NCBI GenBank assembly: GCA_016235765.1
Contig: JACRIZ010000006.1
Span: forward strand, 37,078-101,077
Length of the DNA: 64,000 bases
Direction of reading: 5' to 3'
Source of the DNA: Rhodocyclales bacterium
GTDB lineage: Bacteria; Pseudomonadota; Gammaproteobacteria; Burkholderiales; Rhodocyclaceae
This document shows positions 18,240 through 27,906 of the stretch, piece by piece (the first letter of the stretch is position 1; every line of letters begins with the position of its first letter). The notes beneath the pieces are model-generated. The model did not search any database and was not told the DNA's origin. It was given only the letters and a program-made list of their open reading frames with translations. A program made the translations under genes and the position numbers.

Positions 18240-18256
18240 AGCAAGCGGCATGCCGG
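18240..18256 (-). promoter_or_regulatory. Sigma-54 promoter of fliE
   Basis: Read on the minus strand the site is CCGGCATGCCGCTTGCT: GG at -24, GC at -12, exactly 10 bases between, and TTGCT at the -12 end. The -24 half departs from TGGCACG by the first base and one C-to-T change. It lies in the gap between the fleR stop and the fliE start, with a predicted leader of about 24 bases. Confidence 0.85.
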
Positions 18257-18265
18257 TTGTCAGGC

Positions 18266-19612
18266 TCATTCCGGAATGCCGTCGCCGTTTTGCCGATATT
18301 GCGCCAGCTTGTAGCGCAAAGTCCGCTCCGATATCCCCAACAATTCGACCGCCTTCTTGCGCGACCCGCCCACTTTGGCGAGCGTCTCGAGAATGTGCTG
18401 CCGCTCCAGGTCCCTGATGTTTGCAGGGCTGGCGCCGGAACTGGCAATGGCAGCCGGCTCGACCTGAGGCACCGGATTCGCTGCCGTTCCGGTCGGCATC
18501 GCCAACGACAACTGGTCTTGGCCAACGACGTTGGCCGGTGCCATGATCACCGCCCGCTGAATGGCATTCTCCAGTTCGCGCACGTTCCCGGGCCAATCAT
18601 AGGCGGCAAGTTTTGCCTCCGCCTGGGCATCGAACCGCAAGGCACGACCGTCACGGCTGCCATGCATGGACAGGAAATGGCGCGCCAGCGGCAGGATGTC
18701 GCCCGGACGTTCGCGCAGGGCCGGAATCGCCAGGGGAAACACGTTCAGGCGATAGAACAAGTCCTCCCGGAACCTGCCCGCCTTGACTTCCGCTGCCATG
18801 TCCCGGTTCGAGGTGGCCAGGACGCGAATGTCGAGTGCGACCGGCCGCTTGCCGCCGACCCGCTCCACCTCCCGCTCCTGCAGCACGCGCAGCAGCTTGG
18901 CCTGGAGGCCGAGGGGCATCTCGGAGATTTCGTCGAGCAGCAGGGTACCGCCATTCGCCTGCTCGAACTTTCCGGCTTGGGACATCTGGGCGCCCGTAAA
19001 TGCTCCCCGCTCATGCCCGAACAGGGTCGCCTCGAGCAGGCTGTCGGGAATCGCCGCGCAATTGATGGCCACGAAAGCTCCCCTGGCGCGCGCCGACTGG
19101 TCATGGATGTAGCGAGCGAACACCTCCTTGCCGGTGCCGGATTCGCCGGTCAGGAGCACCGTGGCATCGGTCCGGGCAACGCGCGAGGCCAGCAGCAGCA
19201 CGTCCCGCGAACGCGCATCTTCGGCGATCACCCCCTCCGCGCTCGGCGGCGTGGCGTAGCGGGCAATCTGGTCGAGCAGGGCCTTGGGCTCGAAGGGCTT
19301 GAGCATGAAGTCGCAAGCGCCGCCGCGCATCGCCGCCACCGCCTTCTCCACCTCGCCGAAGGCCGTCATCAACATCACCGGCAGCCCCGGATGGCGGCCG
19401 TGTATCTCGCCGAGCAGTTGCAGGCCGTCCATCGGCGCCATGCGCAGGTCCGAGATGACCATGTTGAAGCGCTCGCGTTCCATCGCCTGCAAGGCTTCCC
19501 GGCCGCCCGGCGCGCCCTTGGCACTGTGCCCGGCTGCCTCGAGGGTCAGCAGCAGTGCGTCCCGCAGGGCATCGTCGTCCTCGACGACCAGTACGTTCAG
19601 ACGTTCGTTCAT
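18266..19612 (-). CDS. fleR: Sigma-54-dependent response regulator FleR (FlrC type)
   Basis: This is an NtrC-family activator of flagellar sigma-54 promoters. The 448-residue protein has a receiver (E11, D12, phosphoacceptor D55, K105), an AAA+ domain with Walker A GESGTGKE (156-163), the sigma-54-contact loop GAFTGA (203-208) and the Walker B region GGTLLLDEI, and a C-terminal Fis-type helix-turn-helix (KKAVELLGISERTLRYKL). It overlaps fleS by four bases. It is the obvious activator for the five sigma-54 promoters found here. Confidence 0.93.
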   Translation of the reverse strand: MNERLNVLVVEDDDALRDALLLTLEAAGHSAKGAPGGREALQAMERERFNMVISDLRMAPMDGLQLLGEIHGRHPGLPVMLMTAFGEVEKAVAAMRGGACDFMLKPFEPKALLDQIARYATPPSAEGVIAEDARSRDVLLLASRVARTDATVLLTGESGTGKEVFARYIHDQSARARGAFVAINCAAIPDSLLEATLFGHERGAFTGAQMSQAGKFEQANGGTLLLDEISEMPLGLQAKLLRVLQEREVERVGGKRPVALDIRVLATSNRDMAAEVKAGRFREDLFYRLNVFPLAIPALRERPGDILPLARHFLSMHGSRDGRALRFDAQAEAKLAAYDWPGNVRELENAIQRAVIMAPANVVGQDQLSLAMPTGTAANPVPQVEPAAIASSGASPANIRDLERQHILETLAKVGGSRKKAVELLGISERTLRYKLAQYRQNGDGIPE

Positions 19613-20706
19613 GGCGACTCGACCAAAGGCAGCAGGATGACAAACTCGGTTCCCACGCCCAACTCGGAGCGAACCTCGATGGCCCCCCCATGGGCACGGG
19701 CAACCCCGCGGGCGATGGCCAGTCCGAGACCGGTTCCCTCGCTGCGGGTGGTAAAGAAGGGCTCGAAGAGGCGCTCCACGACGCTGGCCGCCATCCCGCG
19801 GCCATCGTCGCGCACGACCAGCGCCAACTGGCGGTCGGACTGTTCGGAGGCCAGCGTCACGCGCCCTCCGGCCTCGACGGCCTGGAAGGCGTTCTCGATC
19901 AGATTGGTCAGGGCGCCGGTTAGCGCCTTGCGATTGCCCGTCAGCAGGGTATCGGCGGCGCCCGAGGCGATGCAGAACTCGACGTTGCGGCTGCGTGCCA
20001 GGGGCTCGAAGGTATGACCAATCTCCGCGAGGAGGTCTGCGACGGGGAAGGTCTCCCTGCCCAGGACCTCGCCGCGGGCAAACATCAAGGTATCCTGGAT
20101 CAGGCGTTCAAGGTGCTTCAGGCGACCTACCGTCTTTTGGGCAATCGGAATCCGGCTGGCTTCGGGCAGTTCCGGGTTCTCGAGGTTGCCCGCATACAGC
20201 AGCGCTGCCGCCAGCGGTGTCCGCAACTGGTGCGCCAGTTGCGCCGCCATCTCGCCCATGGCGGCCAGCCGTTCATGGCGCTCGGCCTGGGCGCGGAGTC
20301 GATGGGTCTCGGTGACGTCATGCAGGAGCACGATACGGCCGCCGGCCGAATCGAGGGGGGTAACCGTGACCGCCAGGCGTCGTTCATCCAGTTGCCGTTC
20401 GCCGGGCGTTTCGGTGGCCAGCAACTGGCGGTCAAACTCGGTCCAGGCCGATCCGACCGGATTGGCGCCCAGCACCCTGCCGGCCGCCGCGTTGGCCTCG
20501 ACGGCGGTTCCTTCCGCATCCAGGACGACCACGCCGGCCGGGAGCGCTTCCTGGAGCAGCGCCATCCTCTCGGTCAGGGCGGCAACCTGCCCTTCCAGGC
20601 GGGAATAGGCCGAAGCCAGTTCTTCGGACGCCTGATTGAAGATCTGAAAGGCCTCGGCCAGACGGGCAGTGTCGATTCCTGCCGAGGGGGGTGTCGCGGT
20701 ATCCAT
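19609..20706 (-). CDS. fleS: Sensor histidine kinase FleS (FlrB type)
   Basis: This is the cognate kinase of FleR. The 365-residue protein has no membrane segment. It has a coiled-coil/PAS region (about 20-130), a HisKA domain with the phospho-histidine in AAQLAHQLRTPL (H159), and an HATPase domain (ENAFQAV; DDGRGM; FEPFFTTRSEGTGLGLAI). The ATG at 20706 is preferred to the adjacent GTG at 20709. A soluble kinase fits a role in sensing completion of the export apparatus or MS ring from the cytoplasm, as proposed for FlrB/FleS. It is divergent from fliF. Confidence 0.9.
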   Translation of the reverse strand: MDTATPPSAGIDTARLAEAFQIFNQASEELASAYSRLEGQVAALTERMALLQEALPAGVVVLDAEGTAVEANAAAGRVLGANPVGSAWTEFDRQLLATETPGERQLDERRLAVTVTPLDSAGGRIVLLHDVTETHRLRAQAERHERLAAMGEMAAQLAHQLRTPLAAALLYAGNLENPELPEASRIPIAQKTVGRLKHLERLIQDTLMFARGEVLGRETFPVADLLAEIGHTFEPLARSRNVEFCIASGAADTLLTGNRKALTGALTNLIENAFQAVEAGGRVTLASEQSDRQLALVVRDDGRGMAASVVERLFEPFFTTRSEGTGLGLAIARGVARAHGGAIEVRSELGVGTEFVILLPLVESP

Positions 20707-20756
20707 CACCCGGCCATCATGGCAGAATCGGTGGGGTGCAACAACTCGCGAAATGC

Positions 20757-20771
20757 CGGCAATTTTTGCCG
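20757..20771. promoter_or_regulatory. Dyad CGGCAA-TTT-TTGCCG upstream of fliF
   Basis: This is a perfect 6+6-base inverted repeat with a 3-base centre in the fleS-fliF intergenic region, ending 8 bases before the sigma-54 promoter of fliF. The same sequence, exact or with one or two changes, occurs near fliK, flgK, flgB/flgA and flhB. It is a candidate binding site for FleR or another flagellar regulator. Confidence 0.65.
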
Positions 20772-20779
20772 CTGCTTGG

Positions 20780-20796
20780 TGGAACCGGGCTTGCTT
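20780..20796 (+). promoter_or_regulatory. Sigma-54 promoter of fliFGHIJ
   Basis: TGGAACCGGGCTTGCTT has GG and GC separated by exactly 10 bases and the -12 sequence TTGCTT. The -24 half departs from TGGCACG at two positions. The predicted start is near 20806, about 50 bases before fliF. Confidence 0.85.
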
Positions 20797-20855
20797 GTAG
20801 AAGCCACAATCCGGCAGCGGCCAGATTGGCTGTTTAACGCAGAGATGACTTATCG

Positions 20856-22484
20856 ATGGCCAGTGCCGAGCAGAGCATACCCCTGAACCTGGAAGTCTTC
20901 AGTCGCATGACCACGTCCCAGAAGCTGGGTACGCTGGTCGCGGTTGCGTTGGCCATCGCGCTCTTCGTCGGCGGCCTGCTCTGGGCGTCCGAACCGCCTT
21001 ATGGTGTGGTTTTTGCCAACCTGTCCGAGAAGGATGGCGGTCAGATCGTCGCCGCACTCGAACAGCAGAACGTGCCCTACAAGATTTCCGCGGGCGGCAG
21101 CGCCATCATGGTACCGGCCGAACGGGTCCATGACGTGCGCCTGCGTCTGGCGTCCCAGGGGCTGCCCAAGGGCGGCCTGGTGGGTTTCGAGGTCATGGAC
21201 ACGCAGAAACTCGGCGTCAGCCAGTTTGCCGAGCAGATCAACTACCAGCGCGCGCTGGAAGGTGAGCTGGCACGATCGATCCAGTCGCTGGGCGCCGTCA
21301 AGGGCGCCCGGGTACACCTGGCCATACCGAAGCAGACGGCCTTCCTGCGTGACGAGCAGAAACCGACCGCGTCCGTGCTGGTCGCCCTGCACGCCGGGCG
21401 CCGCCTCGACCCTTCGCAGGTCGCGGGTATCGTGCATCTCGTGTCGTCGAGCGTTCCCCGCCTGAGCCCGGGAAGCGTCAGCGTCATCGACCAGGACGGC
21501 AACCTGGTGTCCGAACCGGGCGACGCAGGCAAGCTGGCGGGCCTGGATGCCTCCCAGATCAAGTACGTCCGGGACATCGAGGAGGAATACAAGCGGCGGG
21601 TCGAATCCATCCTCGCGCCCATGGTCGGCACGGGCAACGTCCGTGCCCAGGTGACGGCGGACGTGGACTTCACGCAGACCGAGCAACTCGCCGAGACCTA
21701 CAAGCCGAACCCGACGCCGCAGACAGCCATCCGCAGCCAGCAAACGGCCGAGACCGGCAGCAACGCGGGCGCCGGCGCCGTTGGCGTTCCCGGCGCGCTG
21801 ACCAACCAGCCGCCGGTTCCGGCGACGGCGCCGATCACCAATCCGGCCGTACCTGGCGCCAGCACCGGCAACGGCCAGTCGCCGCTCAATTTCAGCAAGA
21901 ACGCGACCGTCAACTATGAAGTCGACAAGACCGTCCGGCATACCAAGGGGGCGCCGGGATCGGTACGCCGCCTGGCGGTCGCGGTGGTGATCAACCACAA
22001 GCATGACCCGGCCAGGAACAGGTCGCAGCCGCTGACCGATACCGAGTTGAAACAGGCAACCGCGCTGGCCCAGGAGGCCGTCGGTTTCAGCAAGGAGCGT
22101 GGTGACACGGTCAACGTGGCAAACGTGTCGTTTGCGCGCCTGGAGCAGGAGGCGATCTCCGATCTGCCGGTCTGGAAGGATCCCTGGCTGATCAACACGG
22201 CCAAGGAGATCGGTCGCTGGCTGTTGTTCGCCCTGGTGGCCTGGCTGCTCTGGACCCGGGCGTTCAAGCCCCTGTTCGAGATGTTCGCGGCGGCCGCCCA
22301 TCGTGTCGAGGCCGAGCAGGTGGCCGCGGCGGAAGCGGCTGCAGTCGGCGGCGCCGAAGCCCGCCACTCAAACTTCGGCCGGAATTACGACTCCAAGTTG
22401 ACCCAGGCGCGCGACCTGGCGAAGCAGGATCCGAAGTTGGTGGCCGGGGTAATCAAGGAGTGGGTCGGTGGCGAATCCCGATGA
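20856..22484 (+). CDS. fliF: Flagellar MS-ring protein FliF
   Basis: FliF builds the membrane-embedded MS ring that houses the export gate and carries the FliG rotor. The 542-residue protein has an N-terminal membrane helix (about 24-44), the periplasmic ring-building domains (GLPKGGLVGFEVMD, LGVSQFAEQINYQRALEGELARSI), a Pro/Thr/Ala-rich linker, a second membrane helix near 450, and a C-terminal FliG-binding tail (YDSKLTQARDLAKQDPKLVAGVIKEWV). fliG starts inside its last codons, so the two are coupled. Confidence 0.97.
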   Translation: MASAEQSIPLNLEVFSRMTTSQKLGTLVAVALAIALFVGGLLWASEPPYGVVFANLSEKDGGQIVAALEQQNVPYKISAGGSAIMVPAERVHDVRLRLASQGLPKGGLVGFEVMDTQKLGVSQFAEQINYQRALEGELARSIQSLGAVKGARVHLAIPKQTAFLRDEQKPTASVLVALHAGRRLDPSQVAGIVHLVSSSVPRLSPGSVSVIDQDGNLVSEPGDAGKLAGLDASQIKYVRDIEEEYKRRVESILAPMVGTGNVRAQVTADVDFTQTEQLAETYKPNPTPQTAIRSQQTAETGSNAGAGAVGVPGALTNQPPVPATAPITNPAVPGASTGNGQSPLNFSKNATVNYEVDKTVRHTKGAPGSVRRLAVAVVINHKHDPARNRSQPLTDTELKQATALAQEAVGFSKERGDTVNVANVSFARLEQEAISDLPVWKDPWLINTAKEIGRWLLFALVAWLLWTRAFKPLFEMFAAAAHRVEAEQVAAAEAAAVGGAEARHSNFGRNYDSKLTQARDLAKQDPKLVAGVIKEWVGGESR

Positions 22485-23472
22485 GGGGCTGGAAAAGAGT
22501 GCCATGCTGCTGCTTTCTCTGGGCGAGGACGAGGCTGCCGAAGTACTGAAGCATCTCGGCCCCAAGGAGGTCCAGAAGCTCGGTCACGCGATGGCGCAGA
22601 TGAAGGCCGTGCCACGCGACAAGGTCGAGGCGGTACTCGACGAACTGGAGCATCGTTCTGCCATCGGTACGCCGCTCGATGTCGACGAGGCCAAGATCAA
22701 GGCCATGCTCACCAAGGCGCTCGGCGACGACAAGGCCGCCAACCTGATTTCGCGCATCCTCCAGGGCGGCGACACTGCCGGCATCGAGGGCCTGAAGTGG
22801 ATGGATGCCGCCACCGTGGCCGACCTGATCAAGAACGAGCACCCGCAGATCATCGCGACCATCCTCGTGCATCTCGAGTTCGACCACGCCGGCGAGATCC
22901 TGAAGCAGTTCACGGAGCGTCTGCGCAATGACGTCCTGCTGCGCATCGCCACCCTGGACGGCGTCCAGCCGGTCGCCCTGTTCGAGCTCAACGACACGCT
23001 CAAGCGCCTGCTCGCGGGCGCATCGAGCAATGTCAAGAAGGCCGCCATGGGCGGTATCCGCCACGCCGCGGAAATCCTCAACTTCGTCGGCCAGGCGGCG
23101 GAAACCGCCATCATCGACAACGTCCGCGAATACGATCCCGACCTGGCGCAGAAGATCCTCGACGAGATGTTCGTCTTCGAGAACCTGATCGATGTCGACG
23201 ACCGCGGCATCCAGCTCCTGCTGCGGGAGATCCAGTCCGATTCGCTGATCCTCGCGCTCAAGGGATCTTCGCCCGAGTTGCGCGAGAAGATATTCAAGAA
23301 CATGTCGCAGCGGGCGGCCGAGATGCTCAAGGAAGATCTCGAGGCCAAGGGACCGGTGCGCCTCTCCGAAGTCGAGGGAGAGCAGAAGGAAATCCTCAAG
23401 GTCGCCCGCCGGCTTGCGGATGAAGGGCAGATCGTCCTCGGCGGCAAGGGCGGTGAGGATCAGATGGTATGA
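22468..23472 (+). CDS. fliG: Flagellar motor switch protein FliG
   Basis: FliG is the rotor protein that contacts MotA and FliM. The 334-residue protein starts at a GTG overlapping the end of fliF by 17 bases. It has the FliF-binding N-terminal domain (KSAMLLLSLGEDEAAEVLKHL), the middle EHPQIIATIL motif and the C-terminal torque helix with alternating charges (DDRGIQLLLREIQSDSLILALK). fliH begins inside its stop. Confidence 0.97.
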   Translation: MANPDEGLEKSAMLLLSLGEDEAAEVLKHLGPKEVQKLGHAMAQMKAVPRDKVEAVLDELEHRSAIGTPLDVDEAKIKAMLTKALGDDKAANLISRILQGGDTAGIEGLKWMDAATVADLIKNEHPQIIATILVHLEFDHAGEILKQFTERLRNDVLLRIATLDGVQPVALFELNDTLKRLLAGASSNVKKAAMGGIRHAAEILNFVGQAAETAIIDNVREYDPDLAQKILDEMFVFENLIDVDDRGIQLLLREIQSDSLILALKGSSPELREKIFKNMSQRAAEMLKEDLEAKGPVRLSEVEGEQKEILKVARRLADEGQIVLGGKGGEDQMV

Positions 23473-24083
23473 ACGGCCTGACTGCCTGGGAGCGATGGGA
23501 ACTGGCCAACTTCGACGCGGAGTCGCAGGCAACTGCCGTCCGTGGCCCGGATGCGGAGCCCGCCACCGTCGATCGAAGCGAGCTCGACCGCCTGCGCGAT
23601 GAAGCACGCCACGAAGGCTACCAGGCCGGCTATGCCGCCGGCCAGGCGGCGGCACGGGCGGAAGCCGGCCGCCTTGCCGCTGCGGCGGCGAGCCTCGATC
23701 AAGCCATCGCGGAATTCGACCAGCAGGTCGCCGATGAACTTCTGGCGCTGGCGGTTGAAATCGCGCGGCAGGTCGTACGGGAGGAAATCACCGGACGGCC
23801 GGACATCATCGTCAAGGTCGTGCACGAAGCGCTCGCCCAACTGCCCCATCAACATGCGACGATCTTCCTCCATCCCGACGATGCGTCGCTGGTCCGTTCC
23901 TACGTCGGCGACGCACTCGCGCACGCCGGGCACCGCCTCCTCGAGGACGCCCGGCTCAACCCCGGGGACTGCATCCTGGAATCGGGCAGCAGCCAGACCG
24001 ACGCAACGGTCGCCACCCGCTGGCGACGGGTCGTCGAAACCCTTGGTGTCTCGGCCGCCTGGCAAGACAAGGATGGTCGGTGA
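23469..24083 (+). CDS. fliH: Flagellar assembly protein FliH
   Basis: FliH is the stator-like regulator of the FliI ATPase. The 204-residue protein has a charged N-terminus, a coiled-coil segment with glycine repeats ([19 protein letters not shown], about 52-70) and a C-terminal domain ([36 protein letters not shown]). Four-base overlaps with fliG and fliI support one transcript. Confidence 0.93.
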   Translation: MNGLTAWERWELANFDAESQATAVRGPDAEPATVDRSELDRLRDEARHEGYQAGYAAGQAAARAEAGRLAAAAASLDQAIAEFDQQVADELLALAVEIARQVVREEITGRPDIIVKVVHEALAQLPHQHATIFLHPDDASLVRSYVGDALAHAGHRLLEDARLNPGDCILESGSSQTDATVATRWRRVVETLGVSAAWQDKDGR

Positions 24084-25474
24084 ATCCACATTGCCAATCC
24101 TGGCGCAACTTCCTTGTCGACTGCCGCGACCAGTTGGGTGACGTGACGCCGTTCCAGTCCAGCGGCCGCCTGACCCGCATCAGCGGGCTGGTGATGGAGG
24201 CCTCCGGACTCAAGCTGGCGCTGGGCTCCAGTTGCAGGATCCAGATTCCCGGCGATGGCACGCTCGAGGCCGAGGTGGTCGGTTTCGCCGGCGAGCGGCT
24301 CTACATGATGCCTACCGAGGATGTCTATGGCCTGGCGCCGGGCTCGAGCGTCATCCCGCTGGAGATTCCGCCGCCGCCGCCCCGGCTCGGCATGACGGCC
24401 CAGCCCTTCCGCCGCGCCTTCGATCGCGCCAAGCATCTGCCCGTTGGCGATCAATTGCTCGGCCGAGTCGTCGACGGCAACGGCCGGCCACTGGACAAAC
24501 TCGGGGCGCTGGACGCAAAGCCGGCGCGGTCGTTGATCAGTCGGCCGTTCAACCCGCTGCATCGCGCGCCGATCCGCGACAGCCTCGACGTCGGCATCCG
24601 GGCGATCAATGCCCTGCTGACCGTCGGCCGCGGCCAGCGGCTCGGTCTGTTCGCCGGCTCCGGCGTCGGCAAGAGCGTGTTGCTCGGCATGATGGCCCGC
24701 TATACCGCCGCCGACGTCATCGTCGTCGGACTGATCGGCGAACGCGGCCGCGAAGTGAAGGAGTTCATCGAGCACAACCTCGGCGACGAAGGCCTGAGTC
24801 GCTCGGTCGTGGTGGCTTGCCCCGCCGACGTCAGCCCCTTGATGCGGCTCCAGGGGGCCTCCTATGCGACGTCGATCGCCGAACACTTCCGCGATCAGGG
24901 ACGTCACGTCCTGCTGATCATGGATTCGCTGACCCGCTTCGCCATGGCGCAACGCGAGATCGCGCTCGCCATCGGCGAGCCGCCCGTCACGCGCGGCTAT
25001 CCGCCATCGGTGTTCGCGCGGCTGCCGCAACTCGTCGAGCGCGCCGGCAACGGGCTGGAAGGCGGCGGTTCCATCACGGCGTTCTACACGGTACTGACCG
25101 AGGGGGACGACCAGCAGGATCCGATCGCCGACGCGGCGCGCGCAATTCTCGACGGCCACATCGTGCTGTCGCGGCACTTGTCCGATGCGGGCCACTATCC
25201 TGCGGTGGATATCGAGCAGTCCATCTCGCGCGTCATGGCCAACCTGATCGACCTCGGCCAGGCCGAACTGGTGCGGCGCTTCAAGCAACTGTATTCCCGC
25301 TATCAGCGCGCCCGTGACCTGCTCGCCGTCGGTGCCTACGCGCCTGGCTCCGACCCGCTGCTCGACCAGGCGATCGCCCTCTATCCGCACATGGAACGCT
25401 TCCTGCAGCAGGACATCGCGGAACGCGCCAACAGCCGCGAAAGCGTCGATGCCCTGACTGTGCTCTTTGGCTGA
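24080..25474 (+). CDS. fliI: Flagellum-specific ATPase FliI
   Basis: FliI is the hexameric F1-like ATPase of flagellar export. The 464-residue protein starts at a GTG overlapping the fliH stop. It has Walker A GSGVGKS (193-199), Walker [18 protein letters not shown] and the FliI/YscN segment [20 protein letters not shown]. The N-terminal beta-barrel is complete, and length is normal for the family. Confidence 0.97.
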   Translation: MNPHCQSWRNFLVDCRDQLGDVTPFQSSGRLTRISGLVMEASGLKLALGSSCRIQIPGDGTLEAEVVGFAGERLYMMPTEDVYGLAPGSSVIPLEIPPPPPRLGMTAQPFRRAFDRAKHLPVGDQLLGRVVDGNGRPLDKLGALDAKPARSLISRPFNPLHRAPIRDSLDVGIRAINALLTVGRGQRLGLFAGSGVGKSVLLGMMARYTAADVIVVGLIGERGREVKEFIEHNLGDEGLSRSVVVACPADVSPLMRLQGASYATSIAEHFRDQGRHVLLIMDSLTRFAMAQREIALAIGEPPVTRGYPPSVFARLPQLVERAGNGLEGGGSITAFYTVLTEGDDQQDPIADAARAILDGHIVLSRHLSDAGHYPAVDIEQSISRVMANLIDLGQAELVRRFKQLYSRYQRARDLLAVGAYAPGSDPLLDQAIALYPHMERFLQQDIAERANSRESVDALTVLFG

Positions 25475-25531
25475 GCTAATATTGGGTTCCGTCCGCCTGC
25501 CTGACGCATCCGCGCAAACCGAGATCCGCCT

Positions 25532-25984
25532 GTGACCAAAGCCTTCCCACTGCAATCGATCCTCGATCTGTCCCAGATGAAGCTTGACGAGGCCGCGAGG
25601 CGGTTGGGCGAACTCATTTCCGGCGAACAGCAGGCCGCCCAGCGTCTCGAACTGCTGGCGCAGTATCGCGACGAGTATCACGCCCGTTTCCTCGCCGCGG
25701 CCCGCGACGGCTTGAGCCGCGACCAGTGGCGCAACTACCAGTCCTTTCTCGACCGGCTGGACGGTGCGATCACCCAGGCGCGGGAGATCGTCGCGCAGTC
25801 GCATCAACTGACCGCCGCCGGGCAGCAGGACTGGCTTGCCAAACGCGGGCGCGTCAAGGCCTTTGACACGCTGGCGCAACGCCACCAGGCGCGGATCGAC
25901 TATGCGGAAACGCGCCAGGAGCAGAAAGCGCTCGACGAGCACTCCAGCCGCAAGCATGCGGCCAACGCGAGCGATGATCAGTAG
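25532..25984 (+). CDS. fliJ: Flagellar export protein FliJ
   Basis: FliJ forms the central coiled coil inside the FliI ring and links it to FlhA. The 150-residue product is predicted to be an almost uninterrupted charged helix (LDEAARRLGELISGEQQAA; KQLEx-like heptads to the end). The GTG start at 25532 lies 57 bases after fliI. It is the last gene before the internal sigma-54 promoter of fliK. Confidence 0.92.
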   Translation: MTKAFPLQSILDLSQMKLDEAARRLGELISGEQQAAQRLELLAQYRDEYHARFLAAARDGLSRDQWRNYQSFLDRLDGAITQAREIVAQSHQLTAAGQQDWLAKRGRVKAFDTLAQRHQARIDYAETRQEQKALDEHSSRKHAANASDDQ

Positions 25985-26007
25985 CAAGGCGGGGGGCGGC
26001 GACCGTA

Positions 26008-26024
26008 TGGCACGCCAATTGCAT
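26008..26024 (+). promoter_or_regulatory. Sigma-54 promoter of fliK-fliR
   Basis: TGGCACGCCAATTGCAT matches the sigma-54 consensus TGGCACG-N4-TTGCA at every specified position. It lies between fliJ and fliK, with a predicted start near 26034 and a leader of about 23 bases, so fliK and following genes have their own entry point. Confidence 0.93.
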
Positions 26025-26056
26025 CGCCTTCGGCAGACTGCCTTGAGGACGATCGA

Positions 26057-27268
26057 ATGCCTGCAATTAATGCCGCCGCAAACCCGGTAAGCGCAGTAGC
26101 TTCTCCGCCGACACCGAATTCCGGCAGTTCCGCCGTCAGTTCCGACGAACGGCCCTTTGCCACGGTGCTTGCCGAACAGACCGGCAAGCCGCCCAAGGGA
26201 ACGGAGAAGGAGCACAAGACCGGATCGGCGACGGCAGCACCATCCTCGTCCGACAACGAGACTGAGACCGCCGCCCCGGTGACCACGGCGCCGGTCGCAG
26301 CCGATAGCCAAAGTCTGATGACGCCCATCATCGTCGCGCCAGTGCTCCCGCCGGGCGAGAGCAGCACGGACGAGGCAATCGTCGAGGCCCAGATACAGAC
26401 AGCCGCTGAGCTGATCCAGGCCGTACTGACGCCCGCGGGCACCGCCCAAGGTGCTGCCCGTGCGGACGCCGCCGCAATCCGCCAGGCGAAATCCGCCGCG
26501 GCATTGGAAGCGGCACCCGCTGCCGCGCAGGTACCCGGCCTCGGTGTCGAAACGCCGGGCAAACCGGTCGCCGACATGCTGTTGGCCGTCGCCCGCAACG
26601 CACACAGCGAGACACCGCCGGAAGGTGGCGGCATGCCGGCAAAACTTGCCGCGCCGCGAGAAGTCTTTGCCCTGCCCGCCGAACGCGACGCCGTACAACA
26701 GCTCGCGGACTCCTTCGCCGCCAAGTCCGGCGCGGGGATGGCACCCGCGGCCGAAGCGGTGGCAGCCGCCGTACCCATGCATGCCGCTGCCGCATCGCTC
26801 CAGGCTCGACACGGCACCGAATACCGGATCGTGACGCCGGTCGGAAGCCAGCACTGGGAAACTGCCGTCGGCAACAGCCTGGTCATCATGAGCGGAGCCC
26901 GCCAGGACCGCGCCGATTTGGTGCTGACGCCGCCCCAGCTCGGCCGCATCGAGGTATCCATCTCGGTGAAGGGCGACGAGGCGACGGCGATCTTCGTTTC
27001 AGCCAATCCGGCGGTTCGCGAGGCGCTGGAAAGCGCGCTGCCGCGCCTGCGCGAGATTCTGGCGGACGCCGGCATTGCCTTGGGCCAGGCCCATGTCGGC
27101 GCGGAATCCCAAGGCCAGTCGGCCGGCGAGCGCCAAAACGGCGATAATGCATCTCGCCCCGGAATCGTGGACGCAACCGGCAATGGCGAATCGCCGCTTG
27201 GCCTGGGAGGCCCCAGCAACGCCACGCATCGGGTGATATCGCGCTCACTGGTCGACACCTACGCCTGA
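26057..27268 (+). CDS. fliK: Flagellar hook-length control protein FliK
   Basis: FliK measures hook length and switches FlhB from hook to filament export. The 403-residue protein has an Ala/Pro-rich, probably unfolded N-terminal ruler region and a conserved C-terminal domain (about 275-360) with the FliK core RADLVLTPPQLGRIEVSISV. Position between fliJ and fliL is standard. The first codons carry a near copy of the flagellar dyad (26061-26075). A second FliK-like gene lies at 15533-16720. Confidence 0.93.
   Translation: MPAINAAANPVSAVASPPTPNSGSSAVSSDERPFATVLAEQTGKPPKGTEKEHKTGSATAAPSSSDNETETAAPVTTAPVAADSQSLMTPIIVAPVLPPGESSTDEAIVEAQIQTAAELIQAVLTPAGTAQGAARADAAAIRQAKSAAALEAAPAAAQVPGLGVETPGKPVADMLLAVARNAHSETPPEGGGMPAKLAAPREVFALPAERDAVQQLADSFAAKSGAGMAPAAEAVAAAVPMHAAAASLQARHGTEYRIVTPVGSQHWETAVGNSLVIMSGARQDRADLVLTPPQLGRIEVSISVKGDEATAIFVSANPAVREALESALPRLREILADAGIALGQAHVGAESQGQSAGERQNGDNASRPGIVDATGNGESPLGLGGPSNATHRVISRSLVDTYA
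26061..26075. promoter_or_regulatory. Near-copy of the CGGCAA-N3-TTGCCG dyad at the start of fliK
   Basis: CTGCAATTAATGCCG differs from the dyad by one base in each arm and shares the TTA centre with the flhB copy. It lies 27-41 bases downstream of the predicted sigma-54 start, a position comparable to the downstream FlrC sites described in Vibrio. It overlaps codons 2-7, so coding constraint could explain part of it. Confidence 0.45.
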
Positions 27269-27304
27269 CCGGAGCCGAACAATAGACAGTCAGGGAGATG
27301 ATGC

Positions 27305-27901
27305 ATGGCCGAGGCAAGGAAGACCGAAGACGCACCCGTTGAACAAGCACCCAAGAAGAGCAAGAAGGGTCTGCTGATCGCCATCGTCGCCATCGTCCTG
27401 GTCGTGGTCGTCGGTGGCGCTGCGGCTTTCTTTCTGATGAAGGGCAAGCCTGCCGCCGATGAGGGCGATGAGGAAGGCGACGAACCGCCAGCCAAGGTCG
27501 AGAAGGCCAGGAAAGCCAAGAAGGAACACGACGAAGCCCCGCCGGTCTTCGTCAAGCTGGAGGCATTCACGGTCAAGCTGCAGACGGAGCAGCAGGAAGC
27601 CTATCTGCAGGCAGTTCCTGAACTGCGCGTTCTCGACGCGCACACCGGCGACAAGATCAAGCAGTACACCCCGGAGATCCGCCACAAGCTGTTGCTGATC
27701 CTGTCCGGCAAGAAGGCTTCGGACATCTCGACGCCGCCGGGCGTCCAGCGGCTTGCCAACGAGATGCGCGTCACCATCAACGCCATCATCGAGCCGCCGC
27801 CGCCGCGCAAGAAGGGCAAGGAGCCCGAGGAACCCGGTGATTACGCCGGACCGGACGAGCCGGTCCAGGCCGTGTTGTTCACCTCGTTCATCGTCCAGTA
27901 G
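27305..27901 (+). CDS. fliL: Flagellar basal body-associated protein FliL
   Basis: FliL is a single-pass membrane protein that surrounds the stator and supports torque. The 198-residue protein has a Lys-rich cytoplasmic N-terminus, one membrane helix (about 22-45: GLLIAIVAIVLVVVVGG), a highly charged linker (EGDEEGDE, KARKAKKEHDE) and a conserved periplasmic domain (LEAFTVKLQ; LQAVPELRV; IRHKLLLILSGKKASDIST). It has a C-terminal extension rich in Pro, Lys and Glu. Confidence 0.94.
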   Translation: MAEARKTEDAPVEQAPKKSKKGLLIAIVAIVLVVVVGGAAAFFLMKGKPAADEGDEEGDEPPAKVEKARKAKKEHDEAPPVFVKLEAFTVKLQTEQQEAYLQAVPELRVLDAHTGDKIKQYTPEIRHKLLLILSGKKASDISTPPGVQRLANEMRVTINAIIEPPPPRKKGKEPEEPGDYAGPDEPVQAVLFTSFIVQ

Positions 27902-27906
27902 CGGGC

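Noticed and set aside
23900..26854. 984-codon open frame on the minus strand opposite fliI-fliK
   Set aside because: It lies across five clearly real plus-strand genes, has no family character, and is the antisense frame expected in GC-rich DNA.
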